Below, in pieces: positions 1 through 62,527 of a stretch of 64,000 nt of DNA. Positions within the stretch are counted from its first letter, which is position 1. Each line of letters opens with the position of its first letter. Origin of the DNA: Litoditis marina (taxonomy: Eukaryota; Nematoda; Chromadorea; Rhabditida; Rhabditidae); NCBI GenBank assembly GCA_964036275.1, contig OZ038438.1, positions 7,818,978 to 7,882,977 of the forward strand. Reading direction: 5' to 3'. A program made the position numbers and the translations under genes. The notes beneath the pieces were generated by a model. It saw nothing but the letters and a program-made list of their open reading frames with translations. It made no database searches and was not told where the DNA came from.

Positions 1-83
1 TGAGTCTATTCAGTTTCAGCCACAAAGAGCATGCATTCCATTGAAGTCAGTTCACTTGAATTGACTTTACTTGTTTCTTATAG

Positions 84-185
84 TTCAGTGTTCCAGTAGT
101 ATTGTTTGCAGGCCTTGCTCTTTTCGATAGCTCCACTCTTCCCTGTCGAAAACCTGTGAGCTTGCGAAAGAACTCACTTGGTGAG
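84..185 (+). CDS. possible upstream exon of the Ig-domain gene
   Basis: An acceptor (TTTCTTATAG) at 83 is followed by 34 open codons, ending at a good donor (GTGAG/GTAAG) at 186. The translation starts with a hydrophobic run (VPVVLFAGLALF) and continues with a few basic residues. It ends in phase 0, which matches the phase-0 start of the Ig exon at 2790. The acceptor means any start codon would lie outside the window on the left. The link to the downstream exons is inferred only from phase and spacing, across a 2.6-kb intron. No family is recognisable from this exon alone. Confidence 0.3.
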
Positions 186-377
186 GTAAGTTGTAGTAGC
201 CGGGAACTCGGTATCATACACTAGTGCTCGTATCTTTAAAGAAAGCCAATATGGTTCGTATTGCTCCATCCATACCGTTGCCTTGTAGTTCGATCCCGCG
301 AATGTGTGGTCGGAATTCGTGAATTGTAGTTTGTTCAATTACAAACTATAACTCTGCTATGGGCATCAATATTACTG

Positions 378-415
378 CGAGAGAAAGAGAGAGAAAGAGA
401 GAGAGGATTTTTGAG
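378..415. repeat. GAGA/GAAA microsatellite
   Basis: Short purine-rich tract of alternating GAGA and AAGA units. It makes the open frame at 359-640 look longer than it deserves. Confidence 0.8.
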
Positions 416-879
416 GTGACGCAGGTTGATTGTAAGAGCCGTATTCATGAAAATGGCATCAGGCAAAATCGTCAGTGGTTCTTTATAATACTGGTAGACG
501 TAGCATTTCTCTTCCTTTCTGTGCGGTTTTCATCTTCCTACCCGAAAAACGTTTGTTCTTGTAGTTTGTGCAGAGAACTCGTGCCTCTGCTCTCTCTCTT
601 AGTCTCATTGATGTGTCCAATATGGCATATTGCACGTTGAGTGGCGTTCATTTGTCACCCTTATTACGTTAAATTAATTCGTGACAGAAGCTAATGGTGC
701 GCGAGATATTAATGTCATCCCACGCTGATCCCAGATAGGTCCAGGATACGGCTAAATTCATCTTGGGCGTATGCAATTCTCTAGTAAGCGAGAAAATCTC
801 CGTTCGGTTTTTTGCGGTGTCAACTTGGTTAGACGGCAAGAAGCGATCATCTAGAATCACCCATGAAGGAGTATACTAC

Positions 880-1006
880 TATAGGGTTTGAGCGTTCTAA
901 AGCAAGCCTATACGAATGTGGCCCGATCCCTCTGTGTTTGTAGTTTCAGTTCTTTTCCGTCGACACACGTAATTTTCGGTTTGTATCGACATCAAACTAC
1001 AAACTT
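880..1006. mobile_element. inverted-repeat element, TTTGTAGTTTGATC family (copy)
   Basis: The left arm reads from ATAGGGTTTGAGCG through CTGTGTTTGTAGTTT. The right arm has ATCAAACTACAAAC, its complement, near 990-1003. The outer right arm is decayed. The two arms mark a short non-autonomous DNA element with no coding capacity. Confidence 0.65.
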
Positions 1007-2144
1007 AGGTCAGTCCCATCGACCACAATTGGAGTTGTTCTTTGTGTTGTTCCATAGATCTCAATATCTTCCTGTCATGCGCAACGTTCTAAACAGCGAG
1101 AGAAGCGGAAATGAATTTGTGAGAATATCGGTTGTTGTCTGTTTGCTATACAAATTGTGTGACTTGACTTCTCAGGGCGCTAATTAGCATGAGAATAATA
1201 CCTCTCAGCAGTGAGAGTCTGGCACTAGTTACCATCCAGACACTTTCCTTATTATAGCTTCACAGGCAAGTAGAAGAGAAGAGCGGGGAGGAAAATAATT
1301 CTTTTCGGTGTATTCAAAAAGTTGCTGCACTTTGCTCACGTAGGTTTAGTTACGGTAAATAGAAACATAATTTGGGACTCGTTGCCTTGGTTTTGTAAGC
1401 CTAAAAAACATGGAGTGGAAAGGCATCTTGACCTAAATTTCGGTATTTACCGGACAATCAACAATTAGTCTGTCAGTAACTGTGTTTCCCTTCGGAGAGT
1501 AGTTCAGTTTCTCGTTTATTCGAGAATGGGTAGCTATACTAGAAGTAAATTGAATGGCCACGTAAAATTGGCATTCTAATGAGGAATCGTGCACTTTGTC
1601 ATTGCACGTTTCTGAGTTCTGCTGTGTTTAACATGTTCCACGTGACTGTGGAATTGACTGACAGTATAGATGGAATGATCGCCTCCATTCGTTCACTGTC
1701 CAAGCAGCCAAAGAACCAAAAGTTCGGGGGGGGGGGGGAAGAACCAGAACTGACCACAGGATTTTCTTTGTTTGGCGCATTAGGGCTGCAAAGTGACATC
1801 ATAGCGCATTAGTAATTCTCAAAAAAATGGACCCCTCGAAAACTCAGCTGAATGACGTGTCCCTTGTACTTGCATTATAAAAGTAGAAAAAAAACACGAA
1901 AAACCGCGAATAATAGACGAGAGGTCACATGTTGACAGTATTTAATGTACACATTGAAGTGTTTCATTTTCTCGAATTTTCGTTATTGTTATGCAGGCTG
2001 ACCTAGGATCTAGTGCGGTGGCCAAGTAATGGTAAGTAAAGTCTACCATCCTGACCATTTTGCATACCATCTCGTCGGTTTGACATTAGAAAGTGAAGCA
2101 GAACTTCTGGAAGTGAACAATTTTCTATGAAGCTATTAAGCGTC

Positions 2145-2222
2145 CCGTCGTGTTTGTAGTTTGATCGCGTTGCTTTTTAGTTGACATTCATAAGTTGTGG
2201 CGTGTATCGAGAAAAAATCACA
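2145..2222. mobile_element. inverted-repeat element, TTTGTAGTTTGATC family (copy)
   Basis: GTGTTTGTAGTTTGATCGCG is followed about 45 bp later by GGCGTGTATCGAGA, the internal right-hand sequence shared by other copies (for example 25100-25190). The outer right arm is eroded. Confidence 0.6.
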
Positions 2223-2789
2223 ATGACGACTTTGTCGCTCGCTATGCTATAGTTGATAGTTATGACGATATTACCCTGACTATTATAGTTGAATGACGCT
2301 CACTACTTCTCATTTTCTGCTGCTCATAGTATAGCTCGATTCGCCGGGTTGTAAAAACCTATAAACCCATCAGAAATGTTTTTTTGAGTAGGATTATTAT
2401 TACTATGACCTCATTGTAAGTCTGTAGAAGTGTGGACAAACGATTCCATGTGGCGCGTTCGTCCATCCCAGGCTTTAGTCGAGTTGTATAACTTCCGGAG
2501 CACATTTTCGTTGAAATCGAGAATATACATTTCAGTTTGTAAATTTCCAATGCACGTAGAAAAAAATAGGAATATGTTCATTCACAACCTCGGGTGTTGC
2601 GTCATAGCGAACTGAACGATGAATGAAAATATCTTGGTTTTAGTTTGATCTATACGCCGACTCGACTCACAGCTGAATAATAAGAGGTGATCAAGCTAAA
2701 AACACCGGTTCAGAGTACAGTATCGACCCGCTCTCCTCTCAGCGAAACCGACCACGACTCAGTATTATCTCAGAACACCCTACTTTCAG

Positions 2790-4725
2790 TTGCTATGTGG
2801 ACCGGAAATCGAGAACTGGCAGAAAACTGAGGAAGTTGTGCTGTCTCTGGGAGATGATCATCAGATGTGTTGTATAGTAACGGCTGACCCGGCGCCTCAA
2901 CTACATTGGCAGCACAATTCAATCAATATCACAAATGTGAGACATCTCCGAGCCGATAGTGCTCAGGTATACACGTGTATCTGAACCAAACAAAACAACA
3001 CTAACTATCAAATGACTTACATGAATTTGCAGCTGCAAAACAAACACATAAACTCAAGACAGTAGTTCACGTTCAAAACTCTTTTGTCCCATAGATCTCA
3101 ACATCTTCGATAGTCACCATTGATATATTTTTCAGTTATATTTGAAATACAATTACACAGTGTTTTTTTGAACATTAGCATTTAGGGTATATCATTCCGC
3201 CACCTATCGGAGTCAGGACGCGCTAAGTTCTGTCTAGACATTCCGAAGTTAACCACAACGGATCTCGGCAAGTACAGCTGCATCGCTTCTCTGGAAGGTA
3301 CATAAAAAGTATTATAGATATCAGTGGGTTTGAGGAACTAGTTGATAGATTATCATTGTGTTGATGAACATATTGTAAAACGACAGATCAGTACCCTGCA
3401 ATTGATATTTCAGATAGTAAAGTGTCGAAGGATTTCATAATTGAAAGAGATAAAATTCCATTGGTTCTCAATTCGGCGGAACATCTCTTATTCTATTGCC
3501 AGTTCAGCATCTGTGTCTTTCTTGCAGTGAGTTGGAGGTTTATAGTACAAACTACAAATGTTTTATCATTGCGTTTGAGGAAAACAATATTTAGAGCAAT
3601 ATGAACTGAATTTTACGAACAATGTGGGCCAAAAATCACCCACGCCAATAAGGTGGTCAGCTAATCAGCAACTAATTTGGAATGTGATTACCTACACTGT
3701 GCGGTGCGTGTGTGTGACTTTGCTATGGTGCCAGGGTAACAATATTCTATTTCTATTTTGAAGGTTTTTTGCTGCGTATCTTGTTGCTGTATACGGAGAA
3801 AGAAACCAAGGAAAACCCAACCGCACAAGGAGTTTGTATACAACGCACCGGTAAGTGTGGCTGTTCGTTGAGAAGCGATTAGTGATCGATGTTTAGTGGT
3901 GACCTACAAACCTCACACTTTTCTTCGATCATCGTGGAATGAGGCTTTGCTCATATTTCCGTTTTTTCTCGAGAGAATTTATAACTATGGAATTTATAAC
4001 ACTCTTTTAACTTTCAACTATTTGAATATCTCGGTCACTAGGACTAATGAGGTACAAGATCAATGAAAACTGTAGTCAAATATGTTTGAGCCTTATTGAA
4101 GAATATTTTGACTACAGATGTTACAGATCACTCATTCACGAATACATTCAAAATTTCAGTCTATCGACGAAAAGTGTTTTCCGGATCAAGATTACGTGGA
4201 CGGGTCTTCTATTTCTGCCACCAGTTCGGAGTGGCTTCGAATTCAGGTGAACAGTGTTTGATTAAGTGTCTGAGTCATGATTTCCAACTCCATTTCGAAT
4301 TTCTAAAAGCATGGTATGAGTGAGATAATAATAATAAGCATGGTATGAGTGAGAGGTGCCCGATATGTGTGGGTAGTACTAGCTAGTGCACATTAGAAAA
4401 AGTTCGATACCGAATAATTTTGATGAAACAGCATTCTGTCAGTGCATCATCTAAATGTGAATCTTTTTGTGAGTTGAATTTCTTTTGAGAATTGTCATCG
4501 AAAGGTTCAACTGTTTTATAGTGAGCATATTCGAATTAAAGGAATAAAGCCGAACATTTTGAACAGATATCACCTAAATTCCGAAGTGTGACCTTGCAGG
4601 GAAGAGTTGGACTTTGAACAATTGTTTTTCAGATTTGGAAGCATAGAATGCAGTCGTTGCGAGCTCCCCTAGCTGAGTTCGATCAGGATACCCATATCAT
4701 GCCCTTGATACATACGAGTGTTTAA
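2790..4725 (+). CDS. single-pass Ig-superfamily membrane protein, C-terminal part
   Basis: Six exons fit with consistent phases: 2790-2966, 3186-3297, 3414-3526, 3764-3850, 4160-4246 and 4633-4725 (TAA at 4723). The first two encode one immunoglobulin domain. The B-strand cysteine is in HQMCCIVTADP, the tryptophan in LHWQ, and the F-strand signature is DLGKYSCIAS. The third exon gives a short linker and then a hydrophobic segment (HLLFYCQFSICVFLAVF). This runs into CCVSCCCIRRKKPRK, a cysteine cluster followed by a basic stop-transfer patch, so a type I membrane protein is expected. The cytoplasmic tail is about 85 residues and has two tyrosines, both flanked by acidic or hydrophobic residues (FVYNAP, DQDYVDG). 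The acceptor at 3763 (TTTTGAAG) is weak. C. elegans two-Ig ZIG and RIG proteins have a similar layout, but I cannot assign an orthologue. The N-terminus is missing or lies in the exon at 84-185. Confidence 0.7.
3640..3736. mobile_element. copy of a dispersed element with ends like TGGCACCATAGCAAAGT
   Basis: GACTTTGCTATGGTGCCAG at 3716-3734 is the reverse complement of the block starting GGCACCGCAGCAAAGTC at 26713 and GCACCGTAGCAAAGTT at 15750. All three also share GTGGTCAGCT or GTGGTGAGCT at a distance. This copy lies in an intron of the Ig gene, in reverse orientation. Confidence 0.5.
4309..4354. repeat. short direct duplication
   Basis: GCATGGTATGAGTGAGA occurs twice, separated by a TAATAATAATAA run. 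It lies in the last intron of the Ig gene and looks like a local slippage or end-joining duplication. Confidence 0.7.
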
Positions 4726-5059
4726 TGCAATATGTTTGTAGATATATAATTATATTCATTTACATTGAGTATGCCCAAATATTACAAGTTCTGTCATCTT
4801 TGTGATTATAATGGTAATCCCCTGGCAAGTTATTACCGGAATACACGTTCTTTCGAATTCAGATTCAGTTTTTCTTATGAACTATACTTGCTCACCTACT
4901 GAAATTTCACAATATCAGAATTCAGACTTGTCTCCAATCTCACATTTGTATCTGCCTAATTTGTTATATTTCAACGGTTAGATATACCTCAGTTATACCA
5001 CTTGAATTGGTTGCAGGATCCATTTTATCAATCTTCTTGAATTCTTCCTATGAATCTCC

Positions 5060-5767
5060 ATGTCATACATATTGCTGTGTGCCTTTCTCAAAGGTTGTTT
5101 CTCATCAGTGTATGGTAATGAAGTGGTCAGCGCAGTATTCCATCGTTTTCGATGCCAAGTTCGATTTTTCAGGGGCAGTCGCTCCTGTTATTCAGTTTCA
5201 GTGCCAGTTATTACTGCCCACTCACTTTTCAAAACTTCGCAGAGAAATTTTGTATGTCAAGTGGAAACACAGAATATCTCGATAAACTTTCAACAAACAA
5301 TAAAGTGTTTTCAACCAATAGTTTATTGCGCGGAATCTGATCTGAACATACCCTCAGGCGATTGCAGCCGGGTGAAAGGTGGATACATTGTGAGGATTAC
5401 GGCAAAGGATGTGGACTTATCACTCCGTTGGCCGTGTATTTGGGTCGTTTCGCCGCGGACCCAGTTCAGTGTCAATTCTCGTCACAAACGCCTATCAGCC
5501 AACCTAAACATCATTGATTTCCACGGTTTCAAGTATAATAGAGAGAAGAGTTTGTTTTCGTCTCGTTCCTTATGCGAATATGCCCTGCAAGAACGCTTGT
5601 ATTGGTTGTCCGCTGACCAGCCAAAACACGTTTTGCCCGACTTCTATCGCCACTTCTTTCTCGGGCTCATACTACTCCCTTGTTATTCTCACAAAACTCA
5701 CAACTTCCCTAGTGACCCTCACTCACACATGAATTCGGTTTCCGAAGCCCTGATTCCATCAGGTTGA
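5060..5767 (+). CDS. unrecognised 235-codon open frame, doubtful gene
   Basis: This is the longest open frame in the window not explained by a known gene or a simple repeat. The translation is cysteine-containing and of mixed composition, with no domain I recognise and no signal peptide. The overlapping plus frame at 5514-5732 encodes a cysteine-rich piece with CIGCPLTSQNTFC. Such spacing is seen at the N-terminus of TIMP/NTR domains, but the rest does not fit. The frame could be chance, a decayed transposon, or exons of an unannotated gene read through. A frame this long is only mildly surprising in 64 kb on six frames. Confidence 0.15.
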   Translation: MSYILLCAFLKGCFSSVYGNEVVSAVFHRFRCQVRFFRGSRSCYSVSVPVITAHSLFKTSQRNFVCQVETQNISINFQQTIKCFQPIVYCAESDLNIPSGDCSRVKGGYIVRITAKDVDLSLRWPCIWVVSPRTQFSVNSRHKRLSANLNIIDFHGFKYNREKSLFSSRSLCEYALQERLYWLSADQPKHVLPDFYRHFFLGLILLPCYSHKTHNFPSDPHSHMNSVSEALIPSG

Positions 5768-6784
5768 AAACCGAACCGTTATTGTGTGCAACGTTCTCGA
5801 GAATTGGGAAATTTCCGTTGCCAGAGTATTTCGCAGTTATTCAAACATGGAAGGACAATAAATAGGGATCTGAAATATACTTGTATCGGTTTCACTCATT
5901 CTTCATAACTGCACTCACTCATGTCTCTCCGAATCTGACAAAGTATGCTTTACGATGGAAGTATCTCTATCAAAACTGTTTTCCCTTCTGCGAAGAGAAA
6001 ATATAGGTTGGGTTTATTGAATTAATTTCATCATAGTTGATTGGACGGTATTGTCTTTCTTACACTTCTCCTCGGGACCAGTTTTCCATGTAGAAACTCA
6101 TCCAAGATTCGATCATCTGACCGTTTGGGTTGAATCGATTTTCATTCTCTCAATCAGTTCAGACGTCCACAGGGACAGTTTTCATTTCATTTTAAACTTC
6201 TCTCAAGATGTGTTAAGAGTACAAACAAAGAAAACAATTGTTTGCCAAGTTTGCGCATCTTCCGGGTCAGCAGCTAAGTAGCAATCGGACCGCACACCGG
6301 ACAATTGCTCTCTCATCTGTCACCATAACTGTGACAGCCTCATCTGATTCACTTTTCATGATCTAACAGATAGTGTTGCGAGTCTCACAAATGCGTTTAT
6401 TCTTGTGCTCTTCCTAAACATTTAATCGATGTTACCCGGAAATGCTTCAAATCAATGTTTTCATAGAAAATAGGCAGTAGCGTTTAGAATTTAGAGTCTC
6501 TACCACGAGCATTTTCAACGTAAAACGGTTTATGTAAACGTTTTGTATCGACACGTTGGATTGAACTGATGCGATCACTTTTTGATGAATATGAGTATAG
6601 TTACAGTATCTCTGACCACATATATATTTATGAGATCATACAGGCCTCTGTTTTCAAAGAAAGTGTGTTAACACTTTTTCGAGAAGAGAAAAGGCCAGGC
6701 ACACTCACTTTTCTGTAAATGGTCAGGTGTTCTAGAGTGTAATTTTGTAAGCTAGTCCAAGTGAAACATGTCGCCCACTTTCAC

Positions 6785-6866
6785 TGTGTTTGTAGTTTGA
6801 TCTCATTGCTTCTCCTTTCAAAACACGTGTTTGTTTTGCTGCAAATCGAGATCAAACTATGAAAAA
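6785..6866. mobile_element. inverted-repeat element, TTTGTAGTTTGATC family (copy)
   Basis: CTGTGTTTGTAGTTTGATCTC at the left and GAGATCAAACTATGAAA at the right are near-perfect complements, enclosing about 50 bp. This is one of the clearest core palindromes of the family. Confidence 0.7.
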
Positions 6867-7428
6867 TATTTGTCTACATCCTGCATGTAGTGTGATGATG
6901 GACAATGAGACGATGAACACGTTGTTTAGTGTTGTCAAAAGTAAGCTGGCCGCTTGATTTCTCTAGTGTAGGGGGTGTTTACCGTGCGCCCGCCTAGCTC
7001 TGTTCGGACCGTTGAAGGTCGGGCGCGCGAGTCAGTAGCCCCTCACTCCTCTTTTTCTCTATCTCTCCATATTCCTTTATCCATCTCTCTACCTCCTCCC
7101 TCGGTCACATATCCTCCACTGTGCCCATAGATTTTATAAATTTCACAACATTTACTTTTTTGATGACTTAAAAACTCTTGAAATTTTTTTGAACGAAACG
7201 CATTTTTTCTAAAAACCGTTTCTGGTACATTATTTCTAGTTATTAACAACCTTCTGCATGTTTTGTCGGTTTTCTTTTCTGTTCAGTGCAATTGTTCGCT
7301 AATGTGAGAGCTCTATTGTGGGGAGGTTTGACTCTCCTCACGGCCAATTCTCGTGCGATACCCACTTTAGCCTCCAGACCAAAAAACCTTTTCTTGTATA
7401 CAAATGTTGCACCACTCCAATTAAAATC

Positions 7429-7517
7429 TCTCCCTCTCTCTCTCTCTCTCTCTTTCTCCTCCTCTTTCTCTCTCTCTCTCTTTCTCTATCTCTCTCTTTC
7501 TCTATCTCTCTCTTTCT
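7429..7517. repeat. CT-rich microsatellite
   Basis: About 90 bp of CTCTCT, TTTCTC and TATCTC units, 250 bp upstream of the lrp-1 start codon. The leucine/serine open frames here are artefacts of the repeat. Confidence 0.85.
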
Positions 7518-7720
7518 GACTTCTTAATGTCTGTCACTCTTCTACCCAATCGTTCTTGAACTGCGTAAAATGTGAAAATATATATTGACGTGATACTGAA
7601 TTTCGTTTTTTTCAATGTTCTTTCACGTCTTACGTGAGTAATCCTCTTACTCGGACATTCCCCTCCCACGGAATAATACAGTTTATGCTTACAGGTCTAA
7701 TACAAAACCTCGAATAGGTT

Positions 7721-7735
7721 TATTCTCCCATTCAG
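7721..7735 (+). promoter_or_regulatory. candidate trans-splice acceptor before the lrp-1 start
   Basis: The pyrimidine-rich TATTCTCCCATTCAG ends at 7735, 31 bases before the chosen ATG at 7767, and no coding exon precedes it. In nematodes, such an orphan acceptor near a start codon commonly receives a spliced leader. This is inferred from position and motif only. Confidence 0.4.
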
Positions 7736-7766
7736 CTGTATTTCCTCATATTCATGTATCACAACA

Positions 7767-59374
<51,608 letters not shown>

Positions 59375-59644
59375 CAGTTTCACTTGTGTATTTATTTAGT
59401 TAATTTTCATATTTTATAAATATATTTTTTTAATCGTCTCAGTCATCTCAAAACTGAGGCGAGAACTAATATTCCAACCCGTGTTCCCACAAATGTGATA
59501 ATTTCATGTGATTGATCGATGTATCAGTTGTGACACCGCTTTTCACTGTGCCTTTTCTGTTTTGCTCATTTCCCAAACGTGCTGATAACGGTAGTCTTTG
59601 TCATTGTATGCTCCATGAGCGCGGTTGTTGCCAAAAACGTGTAC

Positions 59645-59650
59645 AATAAA
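59645..59650 (+). terminator. lrp-1: lrp-1 polyadenylation signal
   Basis: AATAAA 271 bases after the lrp-1 stop, followed by GAATTTTAGATTTTATTC, a suitable U-rich cleavage region. This gives a 3' untranslated region of about 290 bases. Confidence 0.7.
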
Positions 59651-60282
59651 GAATTTTAGATTTTATTCAATTGGTTGATCATTTTTCTTACAATGCAGAA
59701 AGCTACGAGTGAGCTAGTTCTCTGCCATTTTGGAGTTTTTGAACCTGAAAGAGTGTTCTAAGTTTCACGTCAAGGTTGTACGTGCGTTGAACGAAATCGA
59801 AGAACAGTTCATAAAATACGTGATTAGTGGGCTTAAAGTGTGCTTTCATAAACGATGGCCTGTATTTCTCAACAAGGAGAAGAGAAGAAGTACTCCAAGA
59901 AGTGAGGCGAAGAATAGAAGTACTCATCACCAACTCTCCCACTCTCTCTCTCTCCAATATTCTCGTTAGCTCTCTCAGACCCCACACAACATACAAACTA
60001 GAACAATGAGTGAAGGTAAAAGAGAAACGGTACCTTTTGCCTCTATGCTATGTAGTTGTTATTCTCCTCTCTGTAGTACAAATCCAGGCTATTCTGTATT
60101 CGATTGGTCAGTTTCTCTTTGTTATAATGACTTCGAATTTTGTTCTGTATTTCGTTCAGTTCTTATTGAACTGTTGAGAACCGCTATGAAATTATAACTG
60201 TTTCAAACTTTAACACGCAATTCAGCCTACCACCTTTGAAAAAGGTTCAATAAGGTAAATGAACAGATCGTGAAAAATGACG

Positions 60283-60288
60283 TTTATT
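60283..60288 (-). terminator. candidate polyadenylation signal of the collagen gene
   Basis: On the minus strand AATAAA begins only five bases after the collagen stop codon. A very short 3' untranslated region would result. Short 3' regions are common in nematode collagen genes, but no experiment is implied. Confidence 0.45.
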
Positions 60289-60293
60289 TACAT

Positions 60294-62244
60294 CTATCTT
60301 CTTCGTGTGCCGTCCTCGAAGAAAATGCCTCCATCGAGAGCACAGTACTTGGGACAAATTCCCTTCTCCCCTTCTCCACCATCTCCTCCAGCCTCTCCGG
60401 GTGGTCCCGGGTTACCGTCGGGGCCTGGATTACCTGGGGTACCTGAAAAAAAAACATGTTAGATAAAAATATATTGTGTTACGGAATCTTCACCTCAGCA
60501 ATGATTAATTGTGAACGAAAAACAAAAGTGAAAAACTGTCTCACCTGGGGGTCCTGGAGGTCCTGCCGGTCCAGGTTCAGGCATGCTGCTACTTCCATCC
60601 TCTCCGGGTGGTCCGGGAGGTCCAGGAGGACCGGGTGGTCCAGGCTCAGCTGGCTCCGGATAAGTACTTTCTGCTGCGGGACCAGGCTCGCCAGGGGTTC
60701 CTGGTTCTCCATCCAGTCCTGGCTCTCCAGGTGTACCGGGAGGTCCGGGTGGTCCAGGAGGGATTTCTCCTCCGGATGGACCTGGCTCTCCTGGGCCACC
60801 ATCAGGGCCGGCTTCTCCGGGTGGTCCAGCTTCACCGGGGGGTCCAGGTGGGCATGGTTTGCAAGGTGGTGGAGTCACAGCTTCACATGGAGCCTGAGGA
60901 GGTTTTCCTGGATTTCCTGGCATTCCTGGCGATCCGGGCTTTCCTGGGCGACCGGGTTTACCGGGGTTTCCTCCTGCTCCCGGTGGGCCAGGGTTGCAGC
61001 CATGACCTGCAAGTATACTTGTGTTGTGTTCTACTGATTGAATTGATTATGCCTTATCAAACTCCCAACTTCGACTCCAAAGATCTACGAGGACATTTTG
61101 GGACGTTGATAATGTTTCTCAGGTTCAGCAAACGTGATAGATCACCACGATACGATAGCAAGTACGATGCCATCGAAAAAATCTCACCTCCCCCGCCTCC
61201 GCCCGCTCCCTGAGCTGGACCAGCTGAGTAGGCTCCTCCGCCTCCGCCGCCTCCGCCGCCCATGGGAGCACCACCGGCTGCGTATCCTTGACGGAGTCTT
61301 CTCACAGATCTACTAGTACGGTTATGAGGCATCTCGTTGATTCTGTCCACGTCGGAGAGAATCTCGTGAACCGATTCCTGGAAACAAATATGAATACTTT
61401 TTATAAATACACTAATAAAATGATAGTTACATTATAATTCTTGTGAGTATGGTATTTATCATTACTACGCAGACATTCAGAGTATGAATACGAAATTTCA
61501 AGTGGGTCAATTATGTAAATGTTATCGAAACGGTTCAAAAATTCAGCATTCGATGTTGATTTCATGTTGGAGAGAGTGTCGCTCAATTATTTTAGCCAGG
61601 TAAAATTGACGCAAAATCGGTCACTGGAAAGTTCGAAAGTGCACTGGAGGAATCCCAGTAGGAATGACGTGGACCATAACCGTGTTCACGTACCTTACAG
61701 TACATTGACTGCTGTTTCAGCGCGTCTCTGGCATGGTTTGTGAAGTTGTAGACCATGGGCAGACTGACACAGATGGAAAGAATAGCCACCATGGAGAACA
61801 CGGCTCCGCTGAAGGCGACGGTACGGTAGGCCTGAAATACAACAGGCTCAACTCAACAGGCTACACAGCAGAAGTTTCGAACTTCGAGTACCATGAGTTT
61901 CAACTTCGAACGTATTGTTAATAGGCATTTCAGTTTTGTCGTACAAATCATCAAGGGAATGGCTAACGTGCGCGATAGTTATGTGTTTTCTCAAACTACA
62001 TTCATTTAGAATAGAAAACGAGTGAAGTGAGCACTACTCGTCGGGATTTCCGAGAAAAATTTCATAAACTTTAGCAAGATAACTACGTGACAAGGCAGGT
62101 ACATGAGTAGAAATGTTGGCAAGGTTGAAAGGTTGAAATAAGAGATGTAAATCTACCGGTTGAAAAGTAAACACGAAAGGTCTTCTAGTCACTGTATTCG
62201 GGATGAAACCGTACCTTGATGCGCAAATCGACTGTATCGACCAT
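60294..62244 (-). CDS. nematode cuticle collagen
   Basis: Five exons on the minus strand: 62244-62215, 61831-61694, 61377-61188, 61006-60545, 60442-60294. They encode about 322 residues, the usual cuticle collagen length. The protein starts [19 protein letters not shown], then a signal-anchor helix ([20 protein letters not shown]). A furin/BLI-4-type processing site RSVRRLR follows at residue about 77. Next are a glycine-rich stretch with nine and then six glycines in a row, a cysteine cluster (CNPGPPG, then [18 protein letters not shown]), Gly-X-Y blocks with short interruptions, and a C-terminal [13 protein letters not shown]...FFEDGTRRR. The cysteines flanking the triple helix form interchain disulphides. 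The C-terminal CPKYC and [11 protein letters not shown] ending is shared by many C. elegans col genes, so a single orthologue cannot be named. It is made by the epidermis, secreted, and cross-linked into the cuticle at moults. Confidence 0.93.
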
Positions 62245-62280
62245 TGCTGCGATGAATGTGCTGTGTTGTGGTGCCCCTGC

Positions 62281-62287
62281 TTATATA
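62281..62287 (-). promoter_or_regulatory. TATA box of the collagen gene
   Basis: TATATAA on the minus strand, 37 bases upstream of the start codon. That distance places transcription start only a few bases before the ATG, giving a short leader, as is common for moult-cycle collagen genes. Confidence 0.7.
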
Positions 62288-62527
62288 CCTAGTAAGCGTG
62301 AATGGATTCGATGAAACCATCAGATAACATCCTCTTCTAGTATATGACAAAACACAGATGACAGAAAACGATACAAACCAGTTCGCGGGAAATTCCTCTT
62401 TCACACATGCTCTTGGCTAGAATATATTAGAACCTGGCTGAATTAAAGTGTATTGAGAATACTTTTGTGACCACTGAACATGGTATATAGGAAGGATTCG
62501 CCCTAGAAAGTAGAAGTGCATGTTGTT

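Larger units (their letters stand above)
186..2789. other. probable long intron, no gene seen
   Basis: I see no convincing exon between the donor at 186 and the Ig exon at 2790. The stretch holds a GAGA/GAAA microsatellite (about 378-415), two copies of the TTTGTAGTTTGATC inverted-repeat family (about 880-1006 and 2145-2222) and a run of ten G residues near 1728. Open frames at 359-640, 888-1187 and 1579-1812 have no recognisable protein and fall on repeats or low-complexity sequence. A 35-bp piece near 1997-2031 sits between splice-like sites but has a stop in every phase, so it is not coding. Confidence 0.5.
4726..7766. other. intergenic region between the Ig gene and lrp-1
   Basis: This holds the 3' flank of the Ig gene, where I see no clear AATAAA just after its stop. 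It also holds one long unrecognised frame (5060-5767), one TTTGTAGTTTGATC element (6785-6866), a GC-rich hairpin near 6984-7028, a CT microsatellite (7429-7517) and the likely promoter of lrp-1. No TATA box stands out before 7767. Confidence 0.5.
59375..60293. other. tail-to-tail intergenic region of lrp-1 and the collagen gene
   Basis: Holds the lrp-1 3' untranslated region with a polyadenylation signal at 59645, then about 600 bp without a convincing gene. Small open frames at 59703-59996 and 60006-60197 show no recognisable product. A short CT run lies near 59939-59962. Confidence 0.6.

Noticed and set aside
1997..2031. Short piece between ATGCAG and GTAAGT, a possible exon of the Ig gene
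   Set aside because: All three phases contain a stop codon.
7286..7527. Two overlapping frames rich in leucine and serine
   Set aside because: Generated by the CT microsatellite.
60456..61213. Plus-strand open frames of 193 and 201 codons opposite the collagen
   Set aside because: Antisense shadows of Gly-X-Y codons on the minus strand; their tryptophan/serine-rich translations are what reversed collagen codons give.
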